Positions 34,915 to 46,009 of a stretch of 64,000 bases of DNA are shown here, in pieces. The stretch is taken from contig JASJET010000131.1 of NCBI GenBank assembly GCA_034092305.1, positions 2,204,001 through 2,268,000 of the forward strand, given 5' to 3'. A program made the position numbers and the translations under genes. Under the pieces are notes generated by a model that ran no database searches, had not been told where the DNA came from, and was given only the letters and a program-made list of their open reading frames with translations. The DNA comes from Diaprepes abbreviatus (taxonomy: Eukaryota > Arthropoda > Insecta > Coleoptera > Curculionidae). Positions within the stretch are counted from its first letter, which is position 1; every line of letters begins with the position of its first letter.

Positions 34915-35060
34915 GAGCATTTAACACTTGAATCTACAGTTTAAAGTGGGTTTCGAATCACTGTCACTTGGTCTCCCATGCGCGTTACCTATCAAGTACA
35001 AACCGAGCGTGATCAGGCTTGGAATGTATTGGACACTGTGAACCCATTGTCTGCAAAACA
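34915..35060 (-). mobile_element. Possible tRNA-derived SINE head
   Basis: The minus strand contains GTACTTGATAGGTAACGCGC followed by ATGGGAGACCAAGTGACAGTG and ATTCGAAACCCACT. The last part can pair AGTG with CACT around a TTCGAAA loop, like a T-arm and B box. The first part weakly resembles an A box. There is no clear 3' tail, and I cannot assign a tRNA of origin. Confidence 0.3.
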
Positions 35061-35981
35061 TGTAAATCCAACGAAACGAAAATAAATATATGTTGATTTC
35101 AAGTATCCTAAGATGATGACTTCACAAATTAGCACTGTGTCCTTGTATTGTAGGAGTTGTTGGTTTGGCGCATTTCAGTTTTTCTAAAAAAACTCTGTCC
35201 GTATACTTAATTGCCATTTCGAAAATCCAGCTCTTTACATTTGGCGAAGAAGAAAAGTATATTTTTTTCAAACCCTTTAATTTTTGGTTTTTATTATTGA
35301 AATATGGCAAATGGGAAAAAGTTGCGATTTAAACCCCACTTCTATAAAAGAAAACTTTGTAGAAAAATAAAATAAGTTTATTCCCCGTTTTTTAAATTTC
35401 TTAGAAATAACAAAAACTTTTCAATCAATCCTTGTATGCAACTCGAGCTATGTCATAAATCTTATTCGTAACTGAATCACATCATATGAATTGATTTTCT
35501 AAAATTAATTGAACTGTTCATCTCAACCACACATAAAAAACAGTACAATACGCCTCGAATTGAGATTTTTCTTCATTTCTGAAGTTGATTAACAAACAAG
35601 AAAATTGATCTTTTACCAAAATGATTTATGTTAAGATTTCACGAATAGATGCTTTAAAATATATTACTTTAACTTGGAACACTCCGTATAATTGCTATAT
35701 GACTATACTACGGCCTATATACACTTCCCATTTACAGAAAATCTAATTTATGATCTATGTAATTATAAAATCAATATTGCATACGAAAATTATCAATACT
35801 TACTAGAAAATTGGCGTATATGTGTCTAAGTTACAACTTAATAAATTTCCTTTTTCGGCCTAACAACTTAAAACAATTAACTCTAAGATTTTCTTACTCA
35901 TATATAGGGTGTTTAAAAAGTGACTAGTAAACAAATATTAATTCACGTTCGCAATTTTTTAAGAATAAAAAGTAAAATATG
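35061..35981. other. AT-rich sequence, possible MITE debris
   Basis: TATAGGGTGTTTAAAAAG near 35905 looks like a mariner-type terminus. Nothing else was recognised. Confidence 0.35.
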
Positions 35982-36059
35982 CAGGATGTCCGGTAACTAT
36001 TTCCTAATTTCTCAAGGACATACAGGGAATGTCAAAATAACCCTATTTTATCATACAAA

Positions 36060-36715
36060 ACAATTACTAGTGTTAAACTCAAACAGGTGAAAAATAAAAT
36101 ACGCAATGTGTTCTGATGTGCTTTAATTTATGGGGAAGCGCTGTCTCACTCTTCGAAGGCAAGCAAATGTTATGCTGAAAGATTTCCAGCTCAGACATTG
36201 TCAAGTTCAGAAACATTTCAAAAGATTCAATATGAACTCCACGCACTTCAATACATTCTTCGGATACATTCCCACTACACTGCAAATAATATTCCGTCGT
36301 TATTACGGACTTCGTTAGAATGCTGCGTTATTCTCGCTAGCAGTTCTTTTCTAATATTTACTGGTGTTGAATAAACTAGTTCTTTTAGATGTCCCTAAAA
36401 GTAAAAGTCTAAGGGATTTAGTTCTGGAGACCTTGGTGACCATAAAACAGGCCTATCTCTACCTATCCATCAAAGGTCAAAACCGTTACCCAAGTGTTGA
36501 CGTACTATACGGTTATAGTAGGGTGGAGCATCACCATGTAAAACATTTGCATTCTTCTATCCAGAGGTACGTCTTCCAATCAATTATATAAATTTTGCTG
36601 CAAAAATTGTAAATAAATCTTACCATTGAGTCTTCCTTTCAAAACGAATGGACCTAGGTTATTTCCGATAATTCCAGCACACACATTTACACTAAACCTT
36701 TGTTGGTGTTTGTTT
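36060..36715 (-). pseudogene. Mariner-like transposase 2, C-terminal half
   Basis: The minus strand reads DQNKHQQRFSVNVCAGIIGN, then KGRLNGKIYLQFLQQNLYN. These match ETKHQRRFSLNVWAGIIGD and GDVYLDFIQNRLP of the transposase at 6087-7157. A second-aspartate region (MVMLHPTITV) and a GHQGLQN stretch follow, with several stops. The frame begins artificially in poly-C sequence of copy C. Confidence 0.8.
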
Positions 36716-39285
36716 TGATCGCCCCCCCCCCCCCCCAGAACTTTGAGTTCAGGAAAATAGACCCGATTTTGCCTCTTATAATATAATTTATTCAAGAACT
36801 AGAGAGAGTAATTAATCATTTTTTACCCTTTTTTTCTTCGCAAACTACCTGTGTTCTTTAGTCCGGTGTCTTTGACAAAATCCGTTAGACACGTATATTT
36901 TTAATAATGGGATAGAAATTTTATAATCAAAAATACTGGTCTATAATTATGGACTATTGGGTTGAATAACAATAGGTATTTGGAAGAGTGAAGAGTTAAA
37001 AAAGATTTTAAGCCTTGTCGTAGGCGTCGGAAGGAGGTTTATCTAATCACTAAGTATTTGTGGCATAGAATATTATTTCGGTAATAAACTTAAAATAAAA
37101 AGCTTTTATAATATTATTTTATTTCTTATGATTTCTTAATAATTCACATACATTGCAAAATATAGATGATTTTGACATATTTAACACAAATCACAACAAT
37201 TTTTAATTTTGGCATAGAAACCGTTTTAGGCACATTCAGATAAAACGTAGCCTTATTCCTTAAAAAAATTCTAAGTTATAATTTAAATACTTACAAAATA
37301 CCGATTGTCAAAAATAAAAGAAGTTACACATATATATAAAAAAAAATAAATTCGTACATATAATTTTAAAATTTTTTTAGGGCTATCGGTCATTTTATTA
37401 TTAATAAAAAATATTTTTAGGAAATTTTACGTTTCAGTTTATTTATTTCTTAAAACATCTGCAGAATTACAATTAAACACTAAAAAGGGATTCAAATGTA
37501 ATTAATTTTTATACGTTATAGTTAAAATTAGACCTACTTATTTTTATTTCTGTTGCACTGCCATTTTAATTTAATTTACTTTATTATATGGAAATCCGAT
37601 CGCCCCAAAAAAAATAAATTCAACATGTTAATTCTACACGCTTAAAAAATAGACATAAATACAATAACAAAATAATATAAAAATTACGGTTAATTGGAAT
37701 TAAATATATATAAAATTAAAAAGTGTGACACACTAAAATAAAAATATATAAAAAAATAAATATATATATATATATATATAAACAATATTAAATAATAAAA
37801 TACAACAAAAACAAAAATTTAAATAATAAATTGTGTTTACAGTGTTAAATATTACGTATCTAATTCGTAATCAAAGTCAGTGAAGCTATCTTCGCTCAAA
37901 CTAATTATAATTGGTTCCTCTATCTCACGATCATGAGATCGAGTTTCCACATTTTGTTTTTATTCTTTTATTATATGAATTTTTCCCAATTTTCCGCAGT
38001 AAATTTATTCAAAAAAATCTTTCAAGTTCAGTTAAATTACTAATTTTGTAAGTTGTGTTATTTCCAGCAACTCTATCTTTAACTTGAGAGAAATATTTCC
38101 AATCTGTTTTTTCCCAGCCAAAATTAAATCCTCTGAGCAATTTCCAGAGCTCAGTTCTTTTAATTTCAGGTAAATCCCGATCTTCATTGATTTTAGTTAG
38201 AATTTTGTCGACGGTCGGGATCTGCTTCTCATAATAAAATGTATGTACAATGTACTTTTATTGCAGTTTTCAACTCTTCTTCCAACGAGGTGTTTCGTCT
38301 GCCTGTGATCGAATGCGACTTAGGAGTACTAACAATTCCAGTTGTTTTTTTCTCCTTCCGTATTCGGTACATAGTAGATTTTCCAACTCCTGTCATGTTG
38401 GAACACACCTCAACAGAGCTTTTAACATTATTATCAAGATATTGATATCTTAAGGCATCATAAACATTCATCCTAATAAGTTTTTCGTTGAGGAAAAAAT
38501 ACCCTGATTTAACCATTTTGGAATAAATATAGAGGTGGAAGCCATATCCTTTTGGTATCTCACTAATCTCAAATAATATATGAAAACAAGCACAAACAAG
38601 ATAAATCACTAAGGATACACCGTAAGGTGTACTTTACTCACTGATAGAAATTAAATTGAACTATCAGAAATTTTATTGTTGCAGTAAATTTATAAAAGTT
38701 TATAATATTTAAATATAATCAAATATAATTAGATTTACGGCAGTCCTCAGTTACCTGCGGCACTGGAGCAGGTACGTTGGAGGTTTCGGTAACAGTTTTA
38801 TTAATCTCTCTAGTTCTTGAATAGAGTATAGGAATGTGTATGCTTGCGATCGCCCCCCCCCCCCTCCCTAGAGCTTTGAGTTATGGAAAATAGAACCGAT
38901 TCTGCCTTTTATATTCGGAATGTGTATGCTGCTGGCACTCCCACACCCCGTTGACAACTTGTTTTTCTTGCGATAGCCCCCCCCCCCTACCAAGAGCTTT
39001 GAGTTCAGGAAAATAGACCCGATTCTGCCTCTTACACTAGGAATGTGTATGCTGCTGGCGTCTCCCCTCCCTCTCAGCAACTTGTTTTTGCTTGTGATCG
39101 CCCCCCCCTCTCCAAGAGCTTGAAATTCAGAAAAATACATCCGACCCTGCCTTTTACACTAGAAATGGGAATGTTGCTTTTGTCTCTCCCCTCCCCCTTC
39201 CCAGTCGACAACATACTGTCGCTTGCCATACTGTACTTTTGTGATATCGCCCCCCCCCCAAAAAAAAAAGCTGAATCCGCCCCTG
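36716..39285 (-). mobile_element. DNA transposon copy C (CAGGGGCGGATCCAG family), most complete interior
   Basis: In reverse orientation, this copy matches A and B. Its outer end is at 39285 (reversed, CAGGGGCGGATTCAGC). Its other end lacks the last ~30 bp, so the terminus was lost at the junction with the mariner sequence. Four poly-G subterminal units lie at 38850-39270 and one at 36716-36800. The interior (37860-38610) keeps more of the transposase gene than B. The bases following 39285 (GTTGGAGT) have no exact partner at the eroded left side. Confidence 0.85.
37858..38609 (-). pseudogene. Internally deleted DDE-type transposase of the copy A/B/C family
   Basis: The first frame (38609-38229) holds LIRMNVYDALRYQYLDNN followed by a helix-turn-helix-like MTGVGKSTMYRIRKEKK. 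After a frameshift come PTVDKILTKINEDRDLPEIK and RTELWKLLRGFNF, then a jump to a C-terminal block FSQVKDRVAGNNTTYKISNL, FTAENWEKF and an acidic tail EIEEPIIISLSEDSFTDFDY. This order (helix-turn-helix, IPT-type linker, DDE_3-like C-terminus, acidic tail) recalls IS630/Tc1-related transposase-like proteins common in insects, with the catalytic core removed. The family link is from memory of the pattern. What is seen is the matching order of blocks. Confidence 0.65.
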
Positions 39286-39700
39286 GTTGGAGTATTGAGG
39301 TCTTGCGAGGTAATCATCCGAAGACATAGCGTGTACTTTTTCAATATGGTACGGGTAACTGTTCTGTTAGAGTTTCCTGTAAAATCCATTTTGTAACATT
39401 GTTTTGTGTCGCGAGCTTTTTGATACTGTTTTGTCAGCAATATCTTGTAAAATTTGTTTCGCTACGTGAAGGTCTCGAGCTTTCCTGGGAGGGCCCTCAC
39501 CTCCACGTCGCGGCAAAAATGACACTAAATAAAACATGTAAAAAATAATTCATTGACTATAATAATTATTTTCTAATCATATTTTACCTGCATGGAAGGT
39601 TTTTGGACTTGGCAATATTCGACCTGGGAATCTTTCAGCATAAAGTCTTCTTGCCTTCGAAGAATTTGACAACGCTTCACAATAAATTAAAGCGCATCAG
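39286..39700 (-). pseudogene. Mariner-like transposase 2, N-terminal half, with intron-like gap
   Basis: The minus strand reads EALSNSSKARRLYAERFPGR and LPSPKTFHA, like GNAELARRYYMESYPERN in the intact copy. Next is a 63-bp stretch (39587-39525) with GT...AG ends (CAG/GTAAAATA and TTTATTTAG/TG). Then come GGEGPPRKARDLHVAKQILQ and SYPYHIEKVHAMSSDDYLAR, which fits LYPFHSKKVQALYDDDRPRR. Copy C follows directly, replacing the segment with the first catalytic aspartate. Confidence 0.75.
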
Positions 39701-40186
39701 CACACCCTGCGTATTTTATTTTTACCTGTTTGTGTTTAGCACTTTTGAGTTTTTCGCATAAAAACTGATTTATCTCGAAAACCCCCAGTTTTATCGAGAT
39801 AAATTAAGAGTATTTTTCTGAAGAGGAATGACCAAAATATTTTGAAAATCTGTTTCCAGCTCTGTAAAATGACACCTGTCAAAACTTAGGCCCAACGAGT
39901 GTGGCTGCAATTCCGTTCCTGACTTCTCTCATAATCAAAAACATCTACTATTCTAGTATGGTTTAATGAATTATTTTACGGCCTCTATAAAATATTCAAT
40001 TTCATTAAATTATACAAGTCATTTCAAAAAATTTTGAGCCGATAAGGTAAATCGCTGTGTACCCTTTTAGGGCTCTGCATCTCCGTTATGGGACACTTTA
40101 GGAATTTTTTTCTATGACAAAGTAGGGTTATTTTGACCTCCCCTGTATGCTCCTGAGAAATTAGGAGAACCTTACCAGACACCCTG

Positions 40187-40872
40187 TATATATAAATAAT
40201 CAATATATTCTTTTTAGAATAAAAAAAAATCTGTAACGGCCCCAATTAGGTCTCAAAGGCGTATTACATCCAGAAAATAACCATTTAACAGTATAAAATC
40301 GCCATATAGACATCGTCTAATTTTATAACTTAATAACGAAATTCCTTTTCGGGTCGAGCGACTCACTGGCAATCTACTCTAATGCTTAGCCATTCATACA
40401 TACGGTACACTTCATATCAAAACCCTTATTTGAGAAAGGCAAAATACTGCAAAAGTTCACAAGATCAACATTAGAATCTGCATAGCTCGATTTAATTGAA
40501 TTAATACTTCCATATACCTACCTAATTTATAGTACGGTAAGTTTAATATACAGGATGAGTTATTTCTCTTCCCCTATGACTTCTGGAAACTTCTTCAAAA
40601 GAATTGAATTTATATAAGTTACTTTAATAAAATAAGTTACAGCAAACAGTAGCTACTCGTAGTGTAGTGCTATAGTATAATGCCATTACTAAAGTTATTC
40701 TAATTTTTTTTTTTAATTATTCTTACTTTTAACATTGTTGAATATTTTCTTCTTCTCTATATTAATAATTTCTTCGATCATACCCTGTAGATTTAAACAA
40801 CAATAGATTTGTTAAAGGCGGTTTATTGTCGGTGGGGGGAGAAGCTTTTTTGATGTCTGACAGACTGAACTA
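40187..40872. other. AT-rich sequence, nothing recognised
   Basis: Weak mariner-like words (ACAGGATGAGTTATTTC near 40551 and ATACCCTGTAGATT near 40780) could be the ends of a ~240-bp MITE, but they are too divergent to call. Confidence 0.3.
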
Positions 40873-41900
40873 AACAGCATTCATCACCGCATTCAGTTCA
40901 CATTGGAGGTCGAAGTTAACAAGCAGCTACCTTTCCTTGACCTTTTAGTCTCCAGAAACGACGATCTAAGTATCGATTATACGGTCTACAGAAAACCCAC
41001 ACATACAAACAGATATCTGAACGCCGAATCACACCACCATCCATCAAAATTGCAATCGGTCGCCAAGACACTGATTTCCAGATCCTTGTGACTAACCAAA
41101 CCCATGAACCGCGAAGAAGAACTCAACATTATCACAACAGCTCTAAAAGAAAACAACTACAAAGAACACAATATCAAAAAGGCCATAAAACAGAACACGA
41201 AAGTAGTAGCAGAGAAAAAAGAAGATGGCAAATCGAAACCAAAAACCACACTGCCATACATAAAAGGTGTAACAGACGTAATTGGAAGAATTCTGAGGAA
41301 ACATGACATATGCACAATTTACAAACCACAAATTACAATACACAAATTATTGAGCAATCCCAAACACAAAACCAGGGACTGTACAGCATTTCATGTAGTG
41401 ACTGTGAAAAATAATACATTGGCCAAACAAACAGAAGAATCTCTACAAGGGTCCAAGAACATAAAGATAACATAAAGAATAAGCAAACGACATCAACTTT
41501 ATTCCAACATCATCAGGAGACAAGACACACTATAAATTTCCAGGAAACCAAACAGATCGCACCCATAAAACACTATAGAACGCGCATCATCAGGGAAGCT
41601 CTCGAAATAGAACGCACTAAAAACTTTAGCAAGAGAGATGACGCGCAAAATATTTCAAATACATGGAAAACCCTACTCAAAAACAAACCTAAAACAACAC
41701 ACCAGAGAAACACGACAGCGGGCCGAGAAGAGGCACAAACCCAGAGAAGCGAAAAAACCAACTAGGCAGAACCAAGGTATAACCTGCGGAACCGTAAAAG
41801 TATAAAAAGGCCTTCAGAGGACCAGCATGCTCATTCTAAGTCGAGCAACCGTCGAGGAAGCATCACTTGAAAATGCCAGCTGAGATGTTGGTGGACTGTC
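40873..41900 (+). mobile_element. Penelope-like element fragment (RT end and GIY-YIG)
   Basis: The fragment opens with IQFTLEVEVNKQLPFLDLLV, YTVYRKPTHTNRYLNAESHH and SVAKTLISRSL (40880-41088). It continues with REEELNIITTALKENNY and TTLPYIKGVTDVIGRILRKH (41104-41320). A frameshift near 41375 leads to the GIY-YIG core LYSISCSDCEK*YIGQTNRR with one stop. After it come TTSTLFQHHQETRHTINF and IIREALEIERTKNFSKRDDA. The RT catalytic box lies upstream of the break and is missing. Basic Arg/Asn-rich sequence (PRYNLRNR) and the (AT)n tract follow. Confidence 0.88.
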
Positions 41901-41981
41901 GTGAAAATATTTCTACTGACGAACGGATTGAAAACCGGAAAAACACCAGTACACATTCCACCATCTGTGAAAATCTACAAT

Positions 41982-41986
<5 letters not shown>

Positions 41987-42058
<72 letters not shown>
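41987..42058. repeat. (AT)n microsatellite
   Basis: About 36 AT units, 3' of the PLE fragment. Confidence 0.98.
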
Positions 42059-42061
<3 letters not shown>

Positions 42062-42640
42062 CTTTGGTATGCAATTGATATGGATAGATTTATTTTTATA
42101 AATCACATAATTGAATTTATTTTTAAACATACACACAAAACTACTTTCAAGGTATGTACTATTTTATGATCTTCACTATTTTAACCTGTTTGTATTGTTT
42201 TAAATTTTAAACTTTAAGACTATTTTAAAATCTGTTTTGTTTTTATTAATTTTAATTAGGTTGAAAATTTGAAAGTGTAATTACTGTGATATATGTTTAT
42301 TATATATAAAAAATTCTGTAATTTTTGTGGATGTAAAATGAATATGCCAAGCTCTTTTGAAGAAGCTCACTATGTAGAGCGAAACGTCAGAAAGAAAATT
42401 ATTGTCCTTTGTTTCTCTAATGGAAAAACCTATACCCAAGAAAATATATATATATCAAAATCAAATAACGTCAAATGAAAATAAACTAATATAAGTAATA
42501 AAATTGTCATCAATCAATGTCTATTAAATGAACACTCAAGTTTTACGATGTTGATAATCGAACATTCACTTGTATTAATTCATTCGTAAGTTTAAACTCA
42601 CAGTCCAATAAACTGACTGATATAAAGAGCAAGGGGCTCA
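42059..42640. other. AT-rich sequence between PLE fragment and mariner remnant
   Basis: Apart from the ribozyme-like motif at 42353-42390, nothing was recognised. Confidence 0.4.
42353..42390 (+). ncRNA. Degenerate hammerhead-like motif downstream of the PLE fragment
   Basis: The plus strand reads TTGAAGA, a GCTC/GAGC stem with an 8-nt loop, then GAAACGTC. It has the same layout as the motifs at 2.3, 16.4, 24.6 and 52.9 kb. It lies about 450 bp 3' of a PLE fragment in the same orientation, so it may belong to that element's terminal repeat. Confidence 0.45.
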
Positions 42641-42960
42641 AAAAATACTATTTTTTAGTGTGTTCTAACAATGAGGGGCATCAATTTCGAACAACAGTGT
42701 ACTATTCGATTTTGCTTTAAACTTAGGCACAGTGCAACGGAAACTTTTGCTAAACTTCAGCAGGCCTACGGAGAACGTGTTTTATCAAGGGCCCAGGTTT
42801 TTCGGTGGTTTAAGGCATTTTCAAAAGGAAGAGCATTGATTGAAAATGGGCAAGTCGAGATTAAATCCACGTTGTTTTGTCTTTTCGGCAGCCAAGGAAT
42901 CGTCCACAAATAGTTTGTGCGTCAACCAAATGGTTTTATATTGCAATTAATTTAATATCT
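42640..42960 (+). mobile_element. Internally deleted mariner remnant
   Basis: The 80-codon frame (42671-42913) has a mariner helix-turn-helix: FEQQCTIRFCFKLRHSATET, LQQAYGERVLSRAQVFRWFK and FSKGRALIENGQ. It then jumps directly to LFCLFGSQGIVHK, and after a stop to FVRQPNGF, which fits the mid-transposase FFDxxGIVHxEFV block. The first catalytic aspartate region between these blocks is deleted. This is the usual structure of mariner deletion derivatives. Confidence 0.8.
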
Positions 42961-43612
42961 CTATTTACTTATGTACATGGCATTTCGGCTAAAGGGTCTA
43001 ACCGATTATTAAGTTCGAAACTACTCCCTCGGTAATAAAAAAGTAAAAAACACCCAATTGTTCTACGTCAAAAAGTACCCACAGAAGAAATTTTTTTAGC
43101 CACTTTTATCGTCACATAACCTCAAAAAGTAAAACGTCTTTTTTCATTTTTTGGTGATATCTTTGGTTCTAATCATCGTAGAAACTTCTTTTTTTTTTAA
43201 TTTTGTAGGTTTTTTTTATTGCCTACAAGATATTTTTGGCACGAAGTTCAAATTTTTATGGGTGTTCAAAAATTTTAAAATGCAATAAAATAAAAACTAG
43301 GACAAAAGATGGGCCAAAAAAAAATATGTTGTTTTTTAGACGCCATACTATGTCCATGGATTTTTTCAGATTTTTAAAAGTGGTGAAACATGGAATTTTC
43401 TTATAAATCCTCAGTTGTATATATTATTTTTTATTTCAAATACTTGTCAGACCTTCTATTTTTTTAAAATACAAAGTAACATAGAAATAAATTATTTCAG
43501 TTCATGAAAAAGTTTTTTTCGTTAAATATTCACGTAAGTACTAAGAAGTATCATCACTATTTTAAACAATAAAGCAATAATTAACGTATTAAAAATCTTA
43601 TTTTATAAAATG

Positions 43613-43614
<2 letters not shown>

Positions 43615-43662
<48 letters not shown>
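43615..43662. repeat. (TA)n microsatellite inside the foldback element
   Basis: About 24 TA units near the centre of the inverted repeat. Confidence 0.97.
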
Positions 43663-43668
<6 letters not shown>

Positions 43669-43800
43669 ATTTATTTTTATGTTACTTTGTATTTCAAAAA
43701 AAAATACAAGGTATGACCAAATATTTGAAATAAAATAATTCCCTAAAATTGTCTTAACCTTGTCTTAATCATGCCTTCAAGGGAAAAAACCATCATTAAT

Positions 43801-43820
43801 TATATATATATATATATATA
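43801..43820. repeat. Short (TA)n tract
   Basis: Ten TA units in the right arm of the foldback element. Confidence 0.95.
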
Positions 43821-44325
43821 CATAGTTTTAAGACAACTAAGGATTTATAAGCAAATTCCATGCTTAAAAACTCGATAAAAATGCGAAAAAATCTTAAAAA
43901 ATTCCGTTTTTTGCGACTTTGACTATATTTCACTACTTTTAAAAATCTGACAAAATTCATGGATATAGTTTGGCATCTAAAAAACAACATATTTTTTTTT
44001 CGGCCCTGCTATTGTCCTAGTTTTTATTTTATTGAATTTAAAAATTTTCGTACAACCATAAAAATTTGAATTTTGCGCCAAAAATTTTTGTAAAAAAAAT
44101 CTTGATTTAGACAATAAAAAAGCCTACAAAATGAAAAATAAAAGAAGTTTCTACGATGATTAGAACCGAATATATCGTCAAAAAAGGATAAAAGATGTTT
44201 TGTTTTTTTTTTTTTGGTTACGTGACGATAAAAGGGGCTAATTTTTTTTTTGTGTGGCTATTTTTTGATGTAGAACAACCGGGTGTTTTTTTATTTTCTT
44301 AATCGGCTGGACCCTTTAAAGTTAA

Positions 44326-45424
44326 TGAAAAATGCTTAAAAATTACACAAATATACTCTTCACTAACGCAAAAGGAATGTAAGTCGGTTAAAAATACCAA
44401 TTTAAATAGAATTAGTTTAAAAATAACACTTGCAACTATGACGGCGCCAACTTCAAAAAAGTGTTAAGTCAGTAAGTGAATCTAGAATGATTAGATTAAT
44501 TGCAACAGTTTTTAATTCATTTTCACTTCTTAGTGTTATTTTTTATATTCGGTTTAGTTTGTTGTTTCTAATAATTTATTGTTTCTTAAAGACACGCAAT
44601 AGCAAAATAAAACTTTTTTTTTTCAAAAGCAAACCACAAGCCTTCGAGAACGCAACCAACCACGACCAATTGTACTAAAATCCCCCCATAAGCCTCCCGT
44701 TCCGAAAATAACATTATCGTCATAATATATTTTCATCTCGCGGATTGAAGAGATTTCTGCTTTCTCCCTCTCAGTGAACGCGTTTCATTATTAGAATTTA
44801 CCGGAATTTCTGTTGCCTGGGTTTAAACATTGTAATCAGAAATTAGTTCGGAATACGAAAATTGACGCTCGAATTATGTTTCAAGTGTATTTTCGAAGTG
44901 TTCACGGTGAATGTGTAAATATTGCAGTTGTTGGGTCGATGGAAAAGGAAATGGGAAAAACAACTGAATTAAAAGAAAAATCGAAAAATAACGAATTAAA
45001 CTAAAAAACAAAGTACACGATTTCACTTAACTACTTGTAAGGACAGCTGGGCCTCCATTTCTAAGATTAAGGGGATCCTTTTCAATAGAACGTTGCTAAA
45101 ATATAATTCCTTGTAATACTGTTGTTAGCTACTTGACTTGACAGCAGGGGAAAGTTTTCTTAAGCTCAATAATCTAGGCCCGCAGTCTAGCAGCTCAGTT
45201 ATGACATCCTTACTAGTATGTCACTGCTTGTTTATGCAAGCCTTAAAATATAGAGTAGTTAATATGATTTTCATTTCAAACAGACAACTTGTATAAACTG
45301 CAAGATAACTAAGGTCGTAAAATCACAACCTCCTAATGGTCTAACTTTTCAATTGTGCTAAGATCATTGAAATATAAACAAAAGGAGAAGCTATGATCAT
45401 TTAATAATGTTAAGACTAGCTAAG

Positions 45425-45428
<4 letters not shown>
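44326..45428. other. AT-rich sequence, nothing recognised
   Basis: The two 63-codon frames (44487-44678, 44813-45004) have no recognisable motif. Confidence 0.4.

Positions 45429-45491
<63 letters not shown>
45429..45491. repeat. (AT)n microsatellite
   Basis: About 31 AT units. Confidence 0.98.
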
Positions 45492-45494
<3 letters not shown>

Positions 45495-46009
45495 GTGTGG
45501 AAAATCCAAAATAGAACCTCTAAAAAATGGGAATGTAACAGAAAGAGACGGACCACCCGTTTAGCAATGTTGAAGAAGTGAAATAAAGCATACTGTATTG
45601 TAGCTTGCTTTCTGGTTTCCAGCAAAAATGGTTGGCGGGGTCGTCAAAACACAGTGAGTTGAAAGCACGGATTTAATATTAAAAATAAAAATTGGATCCA
45701 ACATAGCAGAGTAAATCTTCCAAATCATGAAAATAAATTCGAAAAACGTCTAATGTGGTTCAATAGCTATTAAATATGCAATTTAAAAACAAAATAAAAA
45801 GAATAATTATATTTCCATGAGCAAAATAGTGCTCTTGAGTCAAAGGTGCATTTTAAAAAATTATCGTTAAAAAGGCAAAAGTACTTTTTCCTCTATGCTT
45901 AGGACTTAACAATTACCAATGCAAATAATTTGTAAGTAATATAATATTTATTGATTTACACAAATGAATAAATAATGCGACTGTAATAAAAATAATAAAA
46001 AGAACTTTT
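45492..46009. other. AT-rich sequence, nothing recognised
   Basis: It lies 3' of the Transib-like remnant. No terminal repeat was identified. Confidence 0.4.

Larger units (their letters stand above)
35982..40186 (-). mobile_element. Mariner-like element 2, carrying a nested transposon (copy C)
   Basis: The left end CAGGATGTCCGGTAACTATT and the right end (reversed) CAGGGTGTCTGGTAAGGTTC are related over about 80 bp, including CCTAATTTCTCA and GTCAAAATAACCCTA. The N-terminal coding part lies at 39700-39286 and the C-terminal part at 36715-36060, both on the minus strand. The block in between is copy C of the CAGGGGCGGATCCAG family. Without it the element would be about 1.64 kb. The protein belongs to the same group as the element at 5435-7725. 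Confidence 0.82.
42995..44325. mobile_element. Foldback-type element with ~500-bp diverged inverted arms
   Basis: The left end TAAAGGGTCTAACCGATTA and the right end (TAATCGGCTGGACCCTTTAA, slightly altered) are inverted copies. The mirroring continues inward for about 500 bp on each side. Examples are ACCCAATTGTTCTACGTCAA against TTGATGTAGAACAACCGGGT, and GGTTCTAATCATCGTAGAAAC against GTTTCTACGATGATTAGAACC. Further inward, GACAAAAGATGGGCC and CAAAGTAACATAGAAATAAATT are also mirrored. The centre (about 43510-43655) is AT-rich with an (AT)n tract. There is no coding capacity. A single-strand copy could fold into a long hairpin. Confidence 0.85.

Noticed and set aside
36580..36795. 71-codon frame with a poly-Gly stretch as a gene
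   Set aside because: It is a chimera of poly-C DNA from copy C and the mariner transposase remnant.
39159..39440. 93-codon minus-strand frame
   Set aside because: It crosses the junction of copy C and mariner in the wrong frame; the transposase motifs are in another frame.
40551..40790. Small MITE with ACAGG...CCTGT ends
   Set aside because: The ends share too few bases and no target duplication or internal symmetry was found.
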